Origin: Lepidostoma basale
Lineage: Eukaryota > Arthropoda > Insecta > Trichoptera > Lepidostomatidae
NCBI GenBank assembly: GCA_022606425.2
Contig: JAHDVF020001334.1
Coordinates: forward strand, 186,001 to 250,000
DNA: 64,000 nt
Reading direction: 5' to 3'
The notes under the pieces were generated by a model that searched no databases, had not been told where the DNA came from, and saw only the letters and a list, made by a program, of their open reading frames with translations. Below, one piece after another: positions 52,201-61,917 of this stretch (position 1 is the stretch's first letter; every line of letters starts with the position of its first letter). The position numbers and the translations under genes were made by a program.

Positions 52201-53024
52201 ATATTTAAACACATGTTTTTTAACAACCTGGCAAGACGGTCTAAGCCTCATTAACAATATACTCGTATGCTTGTGATCCTGGAAGAAATGCATCAAAAAT
52301 AAATAATTTAAACATCTGCTTTTTCATCTTCTTCTCCTGTACCGAAATAAATAAGTTAGCATCCTGTACATACATTATGTTGACCATCCTGTACACCACT
52401 AAATAATTCCATTTGATTACGACTTTCGTGGTACTAGGTACAGAACATAGCTGAAATTTCCGGTTTCGTTTTCTTTATTAAAATGTGTATGAAAAATTTG
52501 TGTTCTCGTATTTTTTTTGGCATAAGTATTCATTGAATGATTATTTTATTATTTTTATTATTATTGAGGGTAACAAACAGCGAACACAGTGTATAAATAC
52601 AAACACACACAGACAACAAAATAAGGTCAATTACATGCTACCACAAATAATTTAAGAAGAATAAAGTAATATTTTAATGAGTTAAAGAGAAAACTATAAG
52701 TACTAGTAATAACGAATAATTAAAGCTGAAATGTAATTAAAAAATGTAAAAAAATAAAAGAAAAACACAAGAAAAGAAAAAGTAGAGTAACTTGTTTCAT
52801 TCGCCCCGAAGGGTTGCTCCAACCATTTAAAAAAAATCACTTTCATAAATCATTTATTGTAAATGTCGCATGTCCGGTACACCGCCGCACTCTGAGCGTA
52901 ATTAGTCCGATAAGCAGGAAGGTAGAATATTTGGTTCTTATATATGGTTAATAAAAGAGAACGAATATTAAAAGAGTAAATATTGTTTTAACTTTGAACT
53001 TTTACATACTTTTAAAGCAGAGTA
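52201..53024. other. Low-copy sequence, no feature
   Basis: AT-rich, with an A-rich section at 52735-52790. Nothing recognised. Confidence 0.3.
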
Positions 53025-53115
53025 AAATTGGTTTATAGACAGCTGTTTCGTCAACCTATGTTGACATCATCAGGTGTTACAATAATATATCAAATATCAA
53101 ATTTTCGTGATTTTT
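53025..53115 (-). repeat. F2 repeat with canonical hammerhead core
   Basis: Minus-strand core 53073-53038: CUGAUGA, stem II GUCAAC AUAG GUUGAC (6 bp, perfect), GAAACAGCUGUC. Upstream UUGUAACAC and downstream UAUAAACC give no convincing stem I. Confidence 0.8.
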
Positions 53116-53212
53116 CGAACCTTTATGTGTATTTGTTCCTATGTCAATTTGAATAAAATCATTGATATAATTTTGAAGTTGAATTAGATAAACTGTTAAA
53201 TTGAAAATCTAT

Positions 53213-53400
53213 GTTTATGTATCACAATTGCATTTTTATTTTTCGCGACAGCTGTTTCGTCAACTTATGTTGACATCATCAAGTATTACAGGAATATTTT
53301 ATTTTGTAACACCTGATGATGTCAACATAGGTTGACGAAACAGATGTCGCGAAAAATAAAAATGCAATTGTGATACATAAAACAAAGATTTTTAATTTAA
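53213..53400. repeat. F2 foldback: near-perfect inverted pair of hammerhead-like motifs
   Basis: The left arm about 53213-53290 and the right arm about 53307-53392 are reverse complements around a short loop. Right core 53313-53348 (+): CUGAUGA, GUCAAC/GUUGAC, GAAACAGAUGUC. Left core 53282-53247 (-): UUGAUGA, GUCAAC/GUUGAC, GAAACAGCUGUC. AAAAATGCAATTGTGATACA is shared by both arms. Confidence 0.85.
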
Positions 53401-53920
53401 CAGTTTATTAGATTTATATCAATTAACGATATCAACAAAAAATGTCATGGAATTTTTCCATCATTTACGAAATTAGAAAGTAAAACCCACTTGTTAATAT
53501 ATCATTTAATACACGCTTATTTCTCGTCACCATTTATAAAACACACCCTTATGACATATGATACTTATAATCTATTATGTATTCTGCGAAGACATAAAAA
53601 CGTAGCTCAAACACTTCAGAAATGATATTTTATATGGCAGGGGCGAAGGATATTTATTTATAGAGGAAGAATTAAATATTTGATATCCGTGCTTAATGGC
53701 CCGAGATAATTTATGGTTGGGGGTGCATTTGAACGCTTGAAAGAGCCCGTGAAATATGTCTCAGGTGGAAATGTAAAGAAAAACAACCCCGCGGACACCC
53801 TTTCCATTTTCACCCTTGGACATTTGCATATGAAGTATATAACCTAACGTTCTGACCTTTTGTGGAGAGCTTATGGTATTTTCTTGTATAAACAGTGTGT
53901 TTAAAATAATTTGCCTTTTA
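53401..53920. other. Low-copy sequence with GC-richer island
   Basis: Positions 53640-53830 are GC-richer and unmatched. No exon identified. Confidence 0.35.
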
Positions 53921-53924
53921 GAAG

Positions 53925-54220
53925 CCGCATTTTATGATGTTTTTATCAGTACCTGTTATTATGTGCAATATTATTATAAATTGTATTTTATATTATTTGT
54001 TTTAGATTTATTTTGTGGACGTTGGATGATCGAAATGTGCACGGGAGATGCCTATTGGTGGCAATGAGGTTCGCAACTTATCAAACCGCGTCTCCCGCGG
54101 GGGCGAAAATAGAGAATGATGGAGTGCCGCATCGGTTAAAGTGTGGCTGTCCAATCTTTCTGCCTACTCCTTCGGGGAGATGGTGTGAAGGTTAGTAAGT
54201 TAGTTAGTAAGTTAGTTTGT
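53925..54220 (+). mobile_element. Non-autonomous retroposon NR1, 3' half
   Basis: TTAGATTTATTTTGTGGACG TTGGATGATCG, TGCACGGGAGATGCCTATTG, AAACCGCGTCTCCCGCGGGG, TTCTGCCTACTCCTTCGGGG, GTTAGTAAGTTAGTTAG tail. Confidence 0.8.
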
Positions 54221-54364
54221 ATTTTAAAATATGGTTTCAAAACTTATTGTAATATTATAATATATTATACATGCATAGATTATCATGGTTAGATAAAAAT
54301 GGATCCTGGAACAAGATGTAAATTAAAATAAATGTTGATAATACTTAGAAGCTGTATAACTTCT

Positions 54365-54510
54365 ACGGTGGAAGGATGACCTGAACAGACATGTCGGAAT
54401 AACTTGGATGCAATCTGCACAAGACAGAATGACATGGAAGCGAATGGAGGAGGCCTTTGTCCAGAAGTGGACGGGAATAGGCTGAGGATGAAGAAGAAGA
54501 AGAATAATGT
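54365..54510 (+). mobile_element. RTE-like LINE C-terminal fragment, (GAA)n tail
   Basis: One frame reads WKDDLNRHVGITWMQSAQDR and MTWKRMEEAFVQKWTGIG, a well-known end of insect RTE-type proteins. It ends GAAGAAGAAGAAG. Confidence 0.8.
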
Positions 54511-54519
54511 CTACAAAAT

Positions 54520-54750
54520 GACTCAAGCCTTCGATGCATGCTAGTCTGGGTAGATTAAAGTGGGTTGGACATTGGACACTGGGTAGATTAAGGTGGGTTG
54601 AGAAAATGCCGTCGTTTCGCCTTGAAGAAGCTGCACAACTACTGCAAATGAGACTTGAAAGCCATAGCAGGCGACAGAAGTGCTTGGAGGCGAGGTCTGA
54701 TGAAGGTCAAGGCTCGATATGAGCTGTAGAGCCCGGAGAAGAAGAATAAT
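54520..54750 (+). mobile_element. RTE8 LINE C-terminal fragment, (GAA)n tail
   Basis: GRLRWVEKMPSF in one frame and GDRSAWRRGLMKVKARYEL with stop in another, followed by GAGAAGAAGAATAA. A duplicated GGGTAGATTAARGTGGGTTG lies at 54547-54602. Confidence 0.7.
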
Positions 54751-54934
54751 AAATATCAGTTTTAAAATACGCATATCTAGAAAGTAAGTGTACTGAAGCT
54801 CTCACGGCCGGATGGATTTTATTTTCGACATGTTGGCTACACTCCAGTGTGGCCTGACCTTTCCCCTCCGCAACGAGATCGGTTCGAGGTCAGTACGTTG
54901 AGAAATGTCGAGGCGACAACACGTTTAGTGAAAA

Positions 54935-55520
54935 ATGTCAATTCAATCTCCCGCCAAGTGCGAAATACGCGGCGCCGGGCAAGAGTTTTTGAGGCGCTGC
55001 AAACTCCATAGAGATGAATTTCTCCGCTCCATCGTTACTGGAGATGAAACTTGGGTTGCACACTACACGCCTGAAATCAGAAGGCAGTCTCAACAGTGGC
55101 GTCACACCTCTTCACCCTCCGCCAAAAAGTTCAAAACCACAATTTCAGCCAAGAAAATCATGGCATCCGTGTTTTGGGACTGTCAAGGCATAATTTTAAT
55201 TGAATATATGCCTCAAGGAGAGACCATCAACTCTTCAAGATACTGTGAGACCCTAAAAAGAGGAGAGGCATGCTGACAAAGAGAGTCTGCCTGCTGCACG
55301 ACAATGCCAGAAGGAACTGCTCGCCTCGTTGAAATGTGATGTCCTGAACCCTCTCGCGCGTTCCCCTGACCTAGCACCTTTAGATTACTATCTCTTTACC
55401 TCCCTGAACCTGTACATGGGTGAAAAAAGGTTTTCAACCAACGAGGAGGTAAAGGAGGAGGTGGAGAAGAGGACGAAGGGGTTGGCGGGAAACTACTTCG
55501 AGGAAGCATCAAAAAGTTGA
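54935..55520 (+). pseudogene. Mariner transposase pseudogene (element C)
   Basis: The catalytic half is readable: LHRDEFLRSIVTGDETWVAH (first Asp), SAKKIMASVFWDCQGIILIE, YMPQGETINSSRYCETL. After a frameshift near 55260 comes RVCLLHDNAR (second Asp). Then a deletion removes the usual 'RPHTA' stretch. It resumes as ARSPDLAPLDYYLFTSLNLY (third Asp) and GEKRFSTNEEVKEEVE. The DNA-binding N-terminus is nearly gone. Clearly dead. Confidence 0.85.
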
Positions 55521-55634
55521 AACCCCGCTTCACTACCTGCATTGAGAGGAATAGCGACTATGTCGAAAAATAGCTTACATACTCGTATGTAGTTACGGGA
55601 ACCACGTTATTTTTATGTTTAAATAAAAAAAATG

Positions 55635-56050
55635 TAACTCACTAACTAACTAACCAGCACGCCGTCTCCCCGAAGGGGTAGGCAGAAAGAATGGACTGCC
55701 ACACCTTTCTTTCCTGACATATTTCTCTCGCTTTCTCAACATTCATACATCGTGTCATGCACGCGCGTCGATTTCTCTGACTCCTCACATGGCCGACATT
55801 CAATATTTGATTTATTTGATCGTGCCACGTTTTCCTCGGTCTTCCTCTATTTCTGGTTCCATTTACATCATTAACATATTTTTTTTTTACCATTCTTTCT
55901 TCATTCATTCTTTCCATATGTCCAAACCATCTTAATGATCCTTTCATTATTTTGTTCATGACACCATCATTCGCACCGCATTCACTTCTTATATTTTCAT
56001 TTGACACTCTATCATACACAGAGTATCCACACATTCGTCTAAGAGATCAA
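55635..56050 (-). mobile_element. RTE1 LINE 3' end nested in mariner C
   Basis: The frame 56034-55642 is open for 130 codons: MCGYSVYDRVSNENIRSECG, MKGSLRWFGHMERMNEERM, RNRGRPRKTWHDQINQILNV, RRACMTRCMNVEKAREICQE. Tail TAACTAACTAACC on plus. The flanks AAAAAAATGTAAC and AAAAAAATTAACC look like a target duplication. It is the most intact RTE1 coding end here. Confidence 0.92.
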
Positions 56051-56102
56051 AAAAATTAACCTAAAAAAATTCAGTACACTTACTTTCTGGAGATGCCTCG
56101 TA

Positions 56103-56460
56103 TCTTAGCGTAGTTTGATAATGCAAGCAAAGATGTGTCGATTGAATTTTTCATTTTCTTTTATAGAAATTTTATTAAAAAGAATAGAGTTGGTGTCTTA
56201 AGCATTACAAGTCAAGCGGAAGATTCGATAACGATTTATTCGAGTTACTTTTAGTGTAGATGGTACTAACACGGATACCCATTGTTCAATGAATTGTAAC
56301 GTCCGCTTCGGAAGTTGAATATGTAGCGAGAATTTACTTAATCCGACTCGATTGAGAGATTTATCGATTTAGCAGCTCACCCCAGAGGCGTGGGGACTAT
56401 TAGATCGGTGTGAATTAAGCACATTCCTTAAAAAAAACATTAAATATTTACAAATATTAC
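56103..56460. other. Low-copy sequence, no feature
   Basis: No repeat match or exon seen. Confidence 0.3.
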
Positions 56461-56461
56461 T

Positions 56462-56858
56462 CCAGGCGACTTCTAAAACAGTGCGCTAGGAGGCGGTAGC
56501 CTCTTCGCATTGTGTTAATAAAGTGGTTTGCTAAATGCTAAAACAATCATTCTTCATAGATGGCGTTAGTGGGTGGATTGTATAGATTAATCTTAAAAAA
56601 ATAATTAGTACAATCAAATCTACATAGATGGCTAACTGGAGCTGACACGTGAAGATAGGTATGGATTTGGAGTATATATACAACTTCCAAAAATGTATCA
56701 TGCATGATCATAATAACAATGGTGGAATGGGGAATGTTGTAATTACATAAAGCGTGCGCTTAACCCAACCAATGACAGGTCATAAGTCCTGTAAACACCT
56801 TGATCATCCATATTCAGTTTCCAGTTTGTTTCTTCGTCTCTATTGAGATACAATTAAA
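56462..56858 (-). repeat. Interspersed repeat R5, long copy
   Basis: Minus strand from TTGTATCTCAATAGAGACGA through ACATTCCCCATTCCACC, ACTAACGCCATCTATGAAGA, to CGCCTCCTAGCGCACTG. Together with 3185-3600 it shows the family is about 400 bp. Confidence 0.78.
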
Positions 56859-56919
56859 AAATTAACATTAAATATTCTTCATGGAAGTCGCCTTAGTGAA
56901 TATTTACTGTATATTTGTT

Positions 56920-57400
56920 CTAGACCCGACCCTTATGTATGGAAGTGAAGCTTGAAGTTGCCAGAAAAAGGATGAAAGTAGGATAAATGCCGTAGAAATG
57001 AGTTCACTGAAAAGAATGTGCGTAAAAACTATGTATGATAGAATATCTAATGATGAAGTAAGAAAGGAATGTAAGACGGATGAATGTGTGATAAATAAAA
57101 TTAAGAAAGGGTCACTAATATTGTTTGGGCTTATGGAACGAATGGATGAGGGAAGAATGGTTAAAAATATATATACAAATAGTGTGAATGGGAAAAAAAA
57201 TCGAGGAAGGCCAAGGAGGACATGACATGACCAAATTAATTAATTACTGAAAGGCGGCCATGTTCGAAGTTTCAAAGTCACGATGTGTGAATTTAAAAGA
57301 TGCGCGAGAATTATATCAGGATAGAACAATGTGGCGATTAATCCTCTCTGCCTACCCCTCCGAGGAAACGGCGTGATGGTTAATTAGTTTGTTAGTTATT
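56920..57400 (+). mobile_element. RTE1 LINE 3' end, plus strand
   Basis: CGACCCTTATGTATGGAAGT, frame MSSLKRMCVKTMYDRISNDE, KKGSLILFGLMERMDEGRM, KKNRGRPRRT; terminus GAAACGGCGTGATGGTTAAT TAGTTTG. Confidence 0.88.
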
Positions 57401-57424
57401 TGAATTTTTTGTATTATTTGTTTA

Positions 57425-57595
57425 ATAATACCATTAACTTGAAAACGTTAAAATTTTACATACATGCCCAAAAAACTAGATAAATTAGAAATCTTAGAAA
57501 TAAATAGGCTTAAATACAACACCCTGGACCAAGTAGTCCTTAATGACCAATTACTGTTTGTTAACTCCCCTTTGTTATATCCAATATAAACAAAT
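57425..57595 (+). mobile_element. Penelope-like element C-terminal fragment (second family)
   Basis: The frame reads MPKKLDKLEILEINRLKYN, TLDQVVLNDQLLFVNSPLL with stop, matching the tail pattern of Penelope-like ORFs. A shorter scrap is at 38700-38772. No hammerhead seen downstream. Confidence 0.6.
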
Positions 57596-58020
57596 AAAAA
57601 ATATTCCTGGAATTGATTACCGCCGAAAAATTGATTTGTTTGATTCCAGGCCTTAGCAGCTATATGGATGGTGAAAACCGAATAAGGCGATGCCAACCTT
57701 ATGGACCAAGAACAATAACATATTATATTTACATTCAGTAATAATAAAAACAAAAGTATTACTTTTTTAAACATCATATATAAATATGACAGCTATAATA
57801 AAATTTAAAATGAATTGTATTAAATATGAATCTTCTTGAATACCTGTAATACCAATAATTAAATTCAGTAAAATTTACATAAATATTTGAAGATTATTTT
57901 CGTATAGAATCACGTTTACCACTCCTGATCTGTATGTATATAAATAATTCGGTTTGTAGATATAAATAGTTCGGTTGTTCTCCCAATAATATAGTGTTAA
58001 ATCAAGTGAAATGTTTAGTC
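57596..58020. other. Low-copy sequence, no feature
   Basis: AT-rich, nothing recognised. Confidence 0.3.
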
Positions 58021-58021
58021 C

Positions 58022-58965
58022 TCCCGAGTTTGGCTATCAAATCAAATCAATCAAATCAAATCAAATCAGTTTATTTCATCAACAGACATTACAAAATTAA
58101 TTTTTAAGGCATCTATTGAGAACAGGTAAAATAATATATATTGTGTAAAGTATACTACCAGAAACGCATGAGAGATGGTTTAACATTAGGAAGACAGGAT
58201 ATTCTCCAGAATTAAGAGTATTTGCCTTCTGAACGTACTTTCACTAATATGAAAGACGTCAATCTCCGAACAGTTCAAAAGATTATTTGTTCTTCCCACA
58301 GGTGTCACCAGAGGCAGGTTGGTTTTGGCGGCCGGTAGGTAAAACAATCTATGCTGTCGCTGTCGGAGATATCTATCAGGGACAAATAGCCGAACACCCT
58401 CCGGCACGGCTGAGTTCTCGAAAAATCCCCTGAGTAATCTAAAGAAATGGTTTATGAGATGTCCATCTCTTCGAAGCTGCAGAGAGTTGGTACCTAGCAT
58501 TCCCAAAAGAAATGCTGTGGAATAGAGCCGTGGATAGCTACCATTCTCCCTCATGTAGATATACCTCAGAATATTTTTCTAAACCCTCTTCAGCATAACG
58601 GAATATCTCGCCTTTGAGGACTCCATATCACAGAACCACTTTCGAGTCTGCTCCAAACCAATGTGTTGTATAGGACTCTGAGCACATGAGGATCCCTGAA
58701 AACTCTGCCAGTCCGGACGATGAAGCCCAATATCCTCAGTGCAGTGTGACAAATCCTCTCAATATGTGCACGAAAAGTCAGCCTATCCGCTATCACTTAA
58801 GAGTAGGCGTCCCTGTCCCTGACAGCTCCTCAATGTTTTTGTTAACCAGTTCAGTCCCTTATATTGTGAAGCCAGAAGATTCGCCTCCTGGCAACACCTC
58901 GTCGACCCTGTACTAAGTCCTCAATAATCAGGCGCAGTAAAATAAGTGGCGTATTACTCTCTGCT
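58022..58965 (-). mobile_element. Jockey-like LINE 3' portion with (GATTT)n tail
   Basis: Minus strand from about 58960: EVLPGGESSGFTI-type thumb residues, then DRLTFRAHIERICHTALRIL, VFRDPHVLRVLYNTLVWSRL, LLGMLGTNSLQLRRDGHLIN, RLFYLPAAKTNLPLVTPVGR, then a 3' UTR and a TTTGATTTGATTTGATTGAT tail. Frameshifts occur near 58590. The RT palm is missing. Confidence 0.86.
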
Positions 58966-59095
58966 TCAAATTTCTTCTTAGGACTTATACTGTCAGCTGT
59001 CCTTTCATACTCGTATATTTGGTGGTCGTGCTTGAGGTCTGCATTCTCTAAGTAAATTGTCTCTTGCTGTAATCACGTTCCTTGAATCTCACATC
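58966..59095. other. Spacer, no feature
   Basis: Short low-copy sequence. Confidence 0.25.
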
Positions 59096-59099
59096 ATGG

Positions 59100-60005
59100 C
59101 ATGTTCATTCCAAAAACTTATTATAACAAAATTAAAAAATCACTTCCTCGTCACAACAAACCAGTATTATATACAAAAAAACAACCTTGGCCAACTCCTT
59201 TTAAATTCCAACCAAAAAAACAGACATTTGGCAAAAAAGTGGTGTATGTAAAATTACATGTAAAGATTGTGATGCTTTTTACATAGGCCAAACAGAACGA
59301 ACTTTTAAAACACGTATCTACGAACACTTTCACCAAACATGCTGTTTTTTTCTGAGATGGCTAACCATTGTATTGAATTTGACCATAGTTTCGATAAAAA
59401 TGACACAAAATTTCTACACACAGTTAACATTAGCAATAAATTAAACCAACTTAAAATTTTAAAAATCCTCAGGTCGGTGAAATTGGGTGAAAACATAATT
59501 AATAATCAGATTCCTCCTTTTACTCCCTTCTCCTTAAATACTTTGTCTACATTTAATCTCCCAAGCTCCCATTCCCAATCAAATGCAAATTAATCATGTA
59601 TATAAATAATCATTATATAAATTATGTCTTTTCAAATGTATGTTTTTTCTAAATTACAATTTTTATTTATTTATTTTTTATTATTTTTTAAAATTTTATT
59701 ATCATTTATTATTATTATTATTTTTTTATACATATAATCATCTTGTATTATTATTATTTAATTTTATAAATTTGTTATTACTGTTAAAAAATAATAGTTA
59801 GTACCTACTTATAACAAATGGCACAGGTTAATTTTTAAATTTGAATTATTGTATCAAATTTTAAATGCGTTTTTTATTAGTCTTTAGTTTAGTTTTTACT
59901 ATATTTATACACCTGGAGATGGAGGTATCCTCCGAAACATGTCGTGTTTTTTAATATTTTTGATCAAATAGTGGATCAAACAAAATTTTACAATTTCCAA
60001 GTATA
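59100..60005 (+). mobile_element. Penelope-like element 3' part: GIY-YIG end plus hammerhead
   Basis: The best copy in the window: coding remnants (59247-59593), a ~320-bp AT-rich 3' region, a hammerhead-like core at 59913-59943, and the tail ATAGTGGATCAAACAAAATT with TACAATTTCCAAG shared with 20440 and 25258. The RT domain is missing. Confidence 0.82.
59247..59593 (+). pseudogene. Penelope-like GIY-YIG endonuclease domain, frameshifted
   Basis: Penelope-like elements carry a C-terminal GIY-YIG nuclease that nicks target DNA. Here CKITCKDCDAFYIGQTERTF KTRIYEHFHQTC shows the paired Cys, the FYIGQTERTFKTR core (YIG and the catalytic Arg) and the EH motif. A frameshift near 59343 leads to MANHCIEFDHSFDKNDTKFL, NQLKILKILRSVKLGENIIN and the end SLNTLSTFNLPSSHSQSNAN. 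The first 'GIY' half is not clear. Non-functional because of the frameshift and missing RT. Confidence 0.85.
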
Positions 60006-60585
60006 TTACTATGGATTTCCAGTTTTAATGCCTTAGCGTTCAATAAGTTCGAAAACTTATTTTCTGCTGTTCCCATCTTGCAATATTCTAAACTTCGCCA
60101 AAAAACTTATTCAAGTTTCACGATATCAGATTTGATATGGAGTTAAACATCATTGTAGAAGTAACATTGAAGAAGGATTTAAGTCCCAATTTGTCAGCGT
60201 GTAAGCTACGCCCCTGGTAGCCTGGATTACTTGTTACCCGACGGGGTCGGTAAATATAAGGTTTCATATTCCCTTAACCCTTACAAGTATTTGGTTAACC
60301 TTTGTTATGCAAGACCTTCATTAACCCCTGCGGACCGGCCAACAGCGGAACAAGGGCGAGAACATCTGCCCGGCGAGAGAATAGCTGTAGGACGAGAAGG
60401 TGACACGGAATCTTATTTCACCTAAATTTCATTTATGCTCTATTGATTTCCTACGTGTCTAGATGCGGTGAGATCACCTTCCGATCTTCATTTAGAGTAT
60501 TCTATCGTTAATTTATTGTACATATTGAAAATTTAATATTGCGGACAAAAATTCTTAATAATTTATTAATTAGCGCGACCGCGAG
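60006..60585. other. Low-copy sequence with GC-richer island
   Basis: Positions 60200-60500 are GC-richer and unmatched. No exon identified. Confidence 0.35.
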
Positions 60586-60589
60586 TTAG

Positions 60590-60755
60590 GCAGCATCAGA
60601 CTGGTCCAGTCTGTCGATGCCAGCGAGTCTGATGAAACCGGTCGCTGTCTAAATAAAGACAAAAGTGGAAGTAGTTAAAAAACATCGTTTTATTTAATTA
60701 TTATTTAAAATGAACTTCCATCAAGAGATTTCAGTAAAATCATTTGATTATCTTA
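60590..60755 (+). repeat. F5 repeat with CUGAUGA and palindromic ACCGGU
   Basis: GCATCAGACTGGTCC hairpin, then CAGCGAGTCTGATGAAACCG GTCGCTGTC: the GAAACCGGUC box lies directly after CUGAUGA, as if stem II were deleted, and CAGC can pair with GCUG as stem I. The flank AAAAGTGGAAGTAGTTAAAA ends in CATCGTTTTATTTAA. Other copies at 38603, 40853, 62590 and 63600. Confidence 0.6.
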
Positions 60756-60930
60756 AAAAAATTCTTAATTCTGGAGAGTATCCTGTTTTCCTAATGTTGA
60801 ACCATCTCTCCTGCGTTTCTGGTAGTATACTATACACAATATATTATTTTACCTGTTCTCAATAGATGCCTTAAAAATAAATTCTGTAATGTCTGTTGAT
60901 GAAATAAACCGATTTGATTTGATTTAAAAT
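60756..60930 (+). mobile_element. Jockey-like LINE 3' UTR with GATTT tail
   Basis: TCTGGAGAGTATCCTGTTTT, CTGCGTTTCTGGTAGTATAC, CTGTTCTCAATAGATGCCTT, then GATTTGATTTGATTT. It matches the minus-strand copy at 58022-58220. Confidence 0.82.
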
Positions 60931-61035
60931 TCTGTCGTACATTATTTTACTTAAAATACGGCTAAGGGATCTCATATTTACTGCATTTATTTTGCTCTCA
61001 TCCTTCTTCAGCCAATTCCATGCACTAAATTTCCA
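60931..61035 (-). mobile_element. RTE1 LINE fragment
   Basis: Minus strand: SAWNWLKKDESKINAVNMRS LSRILSKIMYDRI. Only the middle of the C-terminal region. Confidence 0.75.
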
Positions 61036-61161
61036 ATATGAACGGCAATATTTGCTTTCATTGATAAATTTTGGTTTCCAATAACAGTGTTCCAAAAATT
61101 ATTTTAATTCTATAATTAGAATATATTTTTCTAGTGAAACCAGTTTTAGTGGAATTCTCCA

Positions 61162-61908
61162 TAGGACCAAAAACAGCATCGCGTTAACATTGCTCAGGAG
61201 ATGTTGGACTCGGTCCGTGACGACCCAAATGTGCTCCAGAGGGTCATAACTGGTGACGAATCATGGGTTTATGGTTATGACGTGAAACCAAAGCTCAATC
61301 ATCCCAATGGAAGCTGCCGCATGAGCCAAGACCAAAAAAAGCGCGCCAAGTTCGGTCGAACGTGAAGGTTTTGCTCACAGTTTTCTTCGATTGCAGGGGC
61401 GTGGTGCATCATGAGTTCTTGCCACAGGGTAGGACGGTCAATAAGGAATATTACCTGCAAGTTATGCGCAATTTGCGCAAAGCAATCCGCCAGAAACGCC
61501 CGGATTTGTGGAAGAACAAAAACTGGCTTTTGCACCATGATAACGCCCCTGCTCACACATCGTTGCTTGTGCGCGAATATTTGGCCAAAAACAACACAGT
61601 AATGGTGCCGCAGCCACCGTATTCCCAGACCTGGCCCCCTGTGACTTTTTTCTGTTTCCAAAACTGAAGAGGCCCATGAAAGGACGACGCTACGCCACGA
61701 TTGAGGAGATAAAGACGGCATCGAAGGAGGAGCTGAACAAGATCACAAAAAATGATTTTTTAAGTGCTTCGAGGATTGGAAAAAACGTTGGCATAAATGT
61801 ATTATATCCGAGAGGAATTACTTTGAAGGGGACAAAATAGATATTCATGAATAAATAAATACTTTTTGAAAAAATATAAAATTCGCGATACTTTTTGAAC
61901 AGACCTCG
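61162..61908 (+). mobile_element. Mariner B-family element, 5' half missing
   Basis: Begins inside the transposase (GACCAAAAACAGCATCGCG) and ends with the same inverted-repeat end as 27692-29008 (TACTTTTTGAACAGACCTCG), followed by TA. The left end and N-terminal coding half are gone. Confidence 0.92.
61165..61840 (+). pseudogene. Mariner transposase pseudogene, C-terminal half
   Basis: Reads MLDSVRDDPNVLQRVITGDE SWVYGYDV (first Asp), a one-base loss near 61280, then MKVLLTVFFDCRGVVHHEFL, WLLHHDNAPAHTSLLVREYL (second Asp). A lost C near 61625 (PYSQTW against YSPDLAP) shifts the frame again before the third Asp. The frame breaks differ from those of copy 27775-28802, so the two decayed independently. 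Confidence 0.9.
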
Positions 61909-61917
61909 TATATAAAT

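Larger units (their letters stand above)
54770..56100 (+). mobile_element. Mariner transposon C, interrupted by RTE1
   Basis: The left end (54770) and the right end (56100) share AGAAAGTAAGTGTACTGA inside a CG...CATCT start, and are flanked by TA (54768-54769, 56101-56102). Subtracting the nested RTE1 (~410 bp) leaves about 920 bp, so part of the N-terminal coding half has also been deleted. A third mariner subfamily. Confidence 0.85.
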
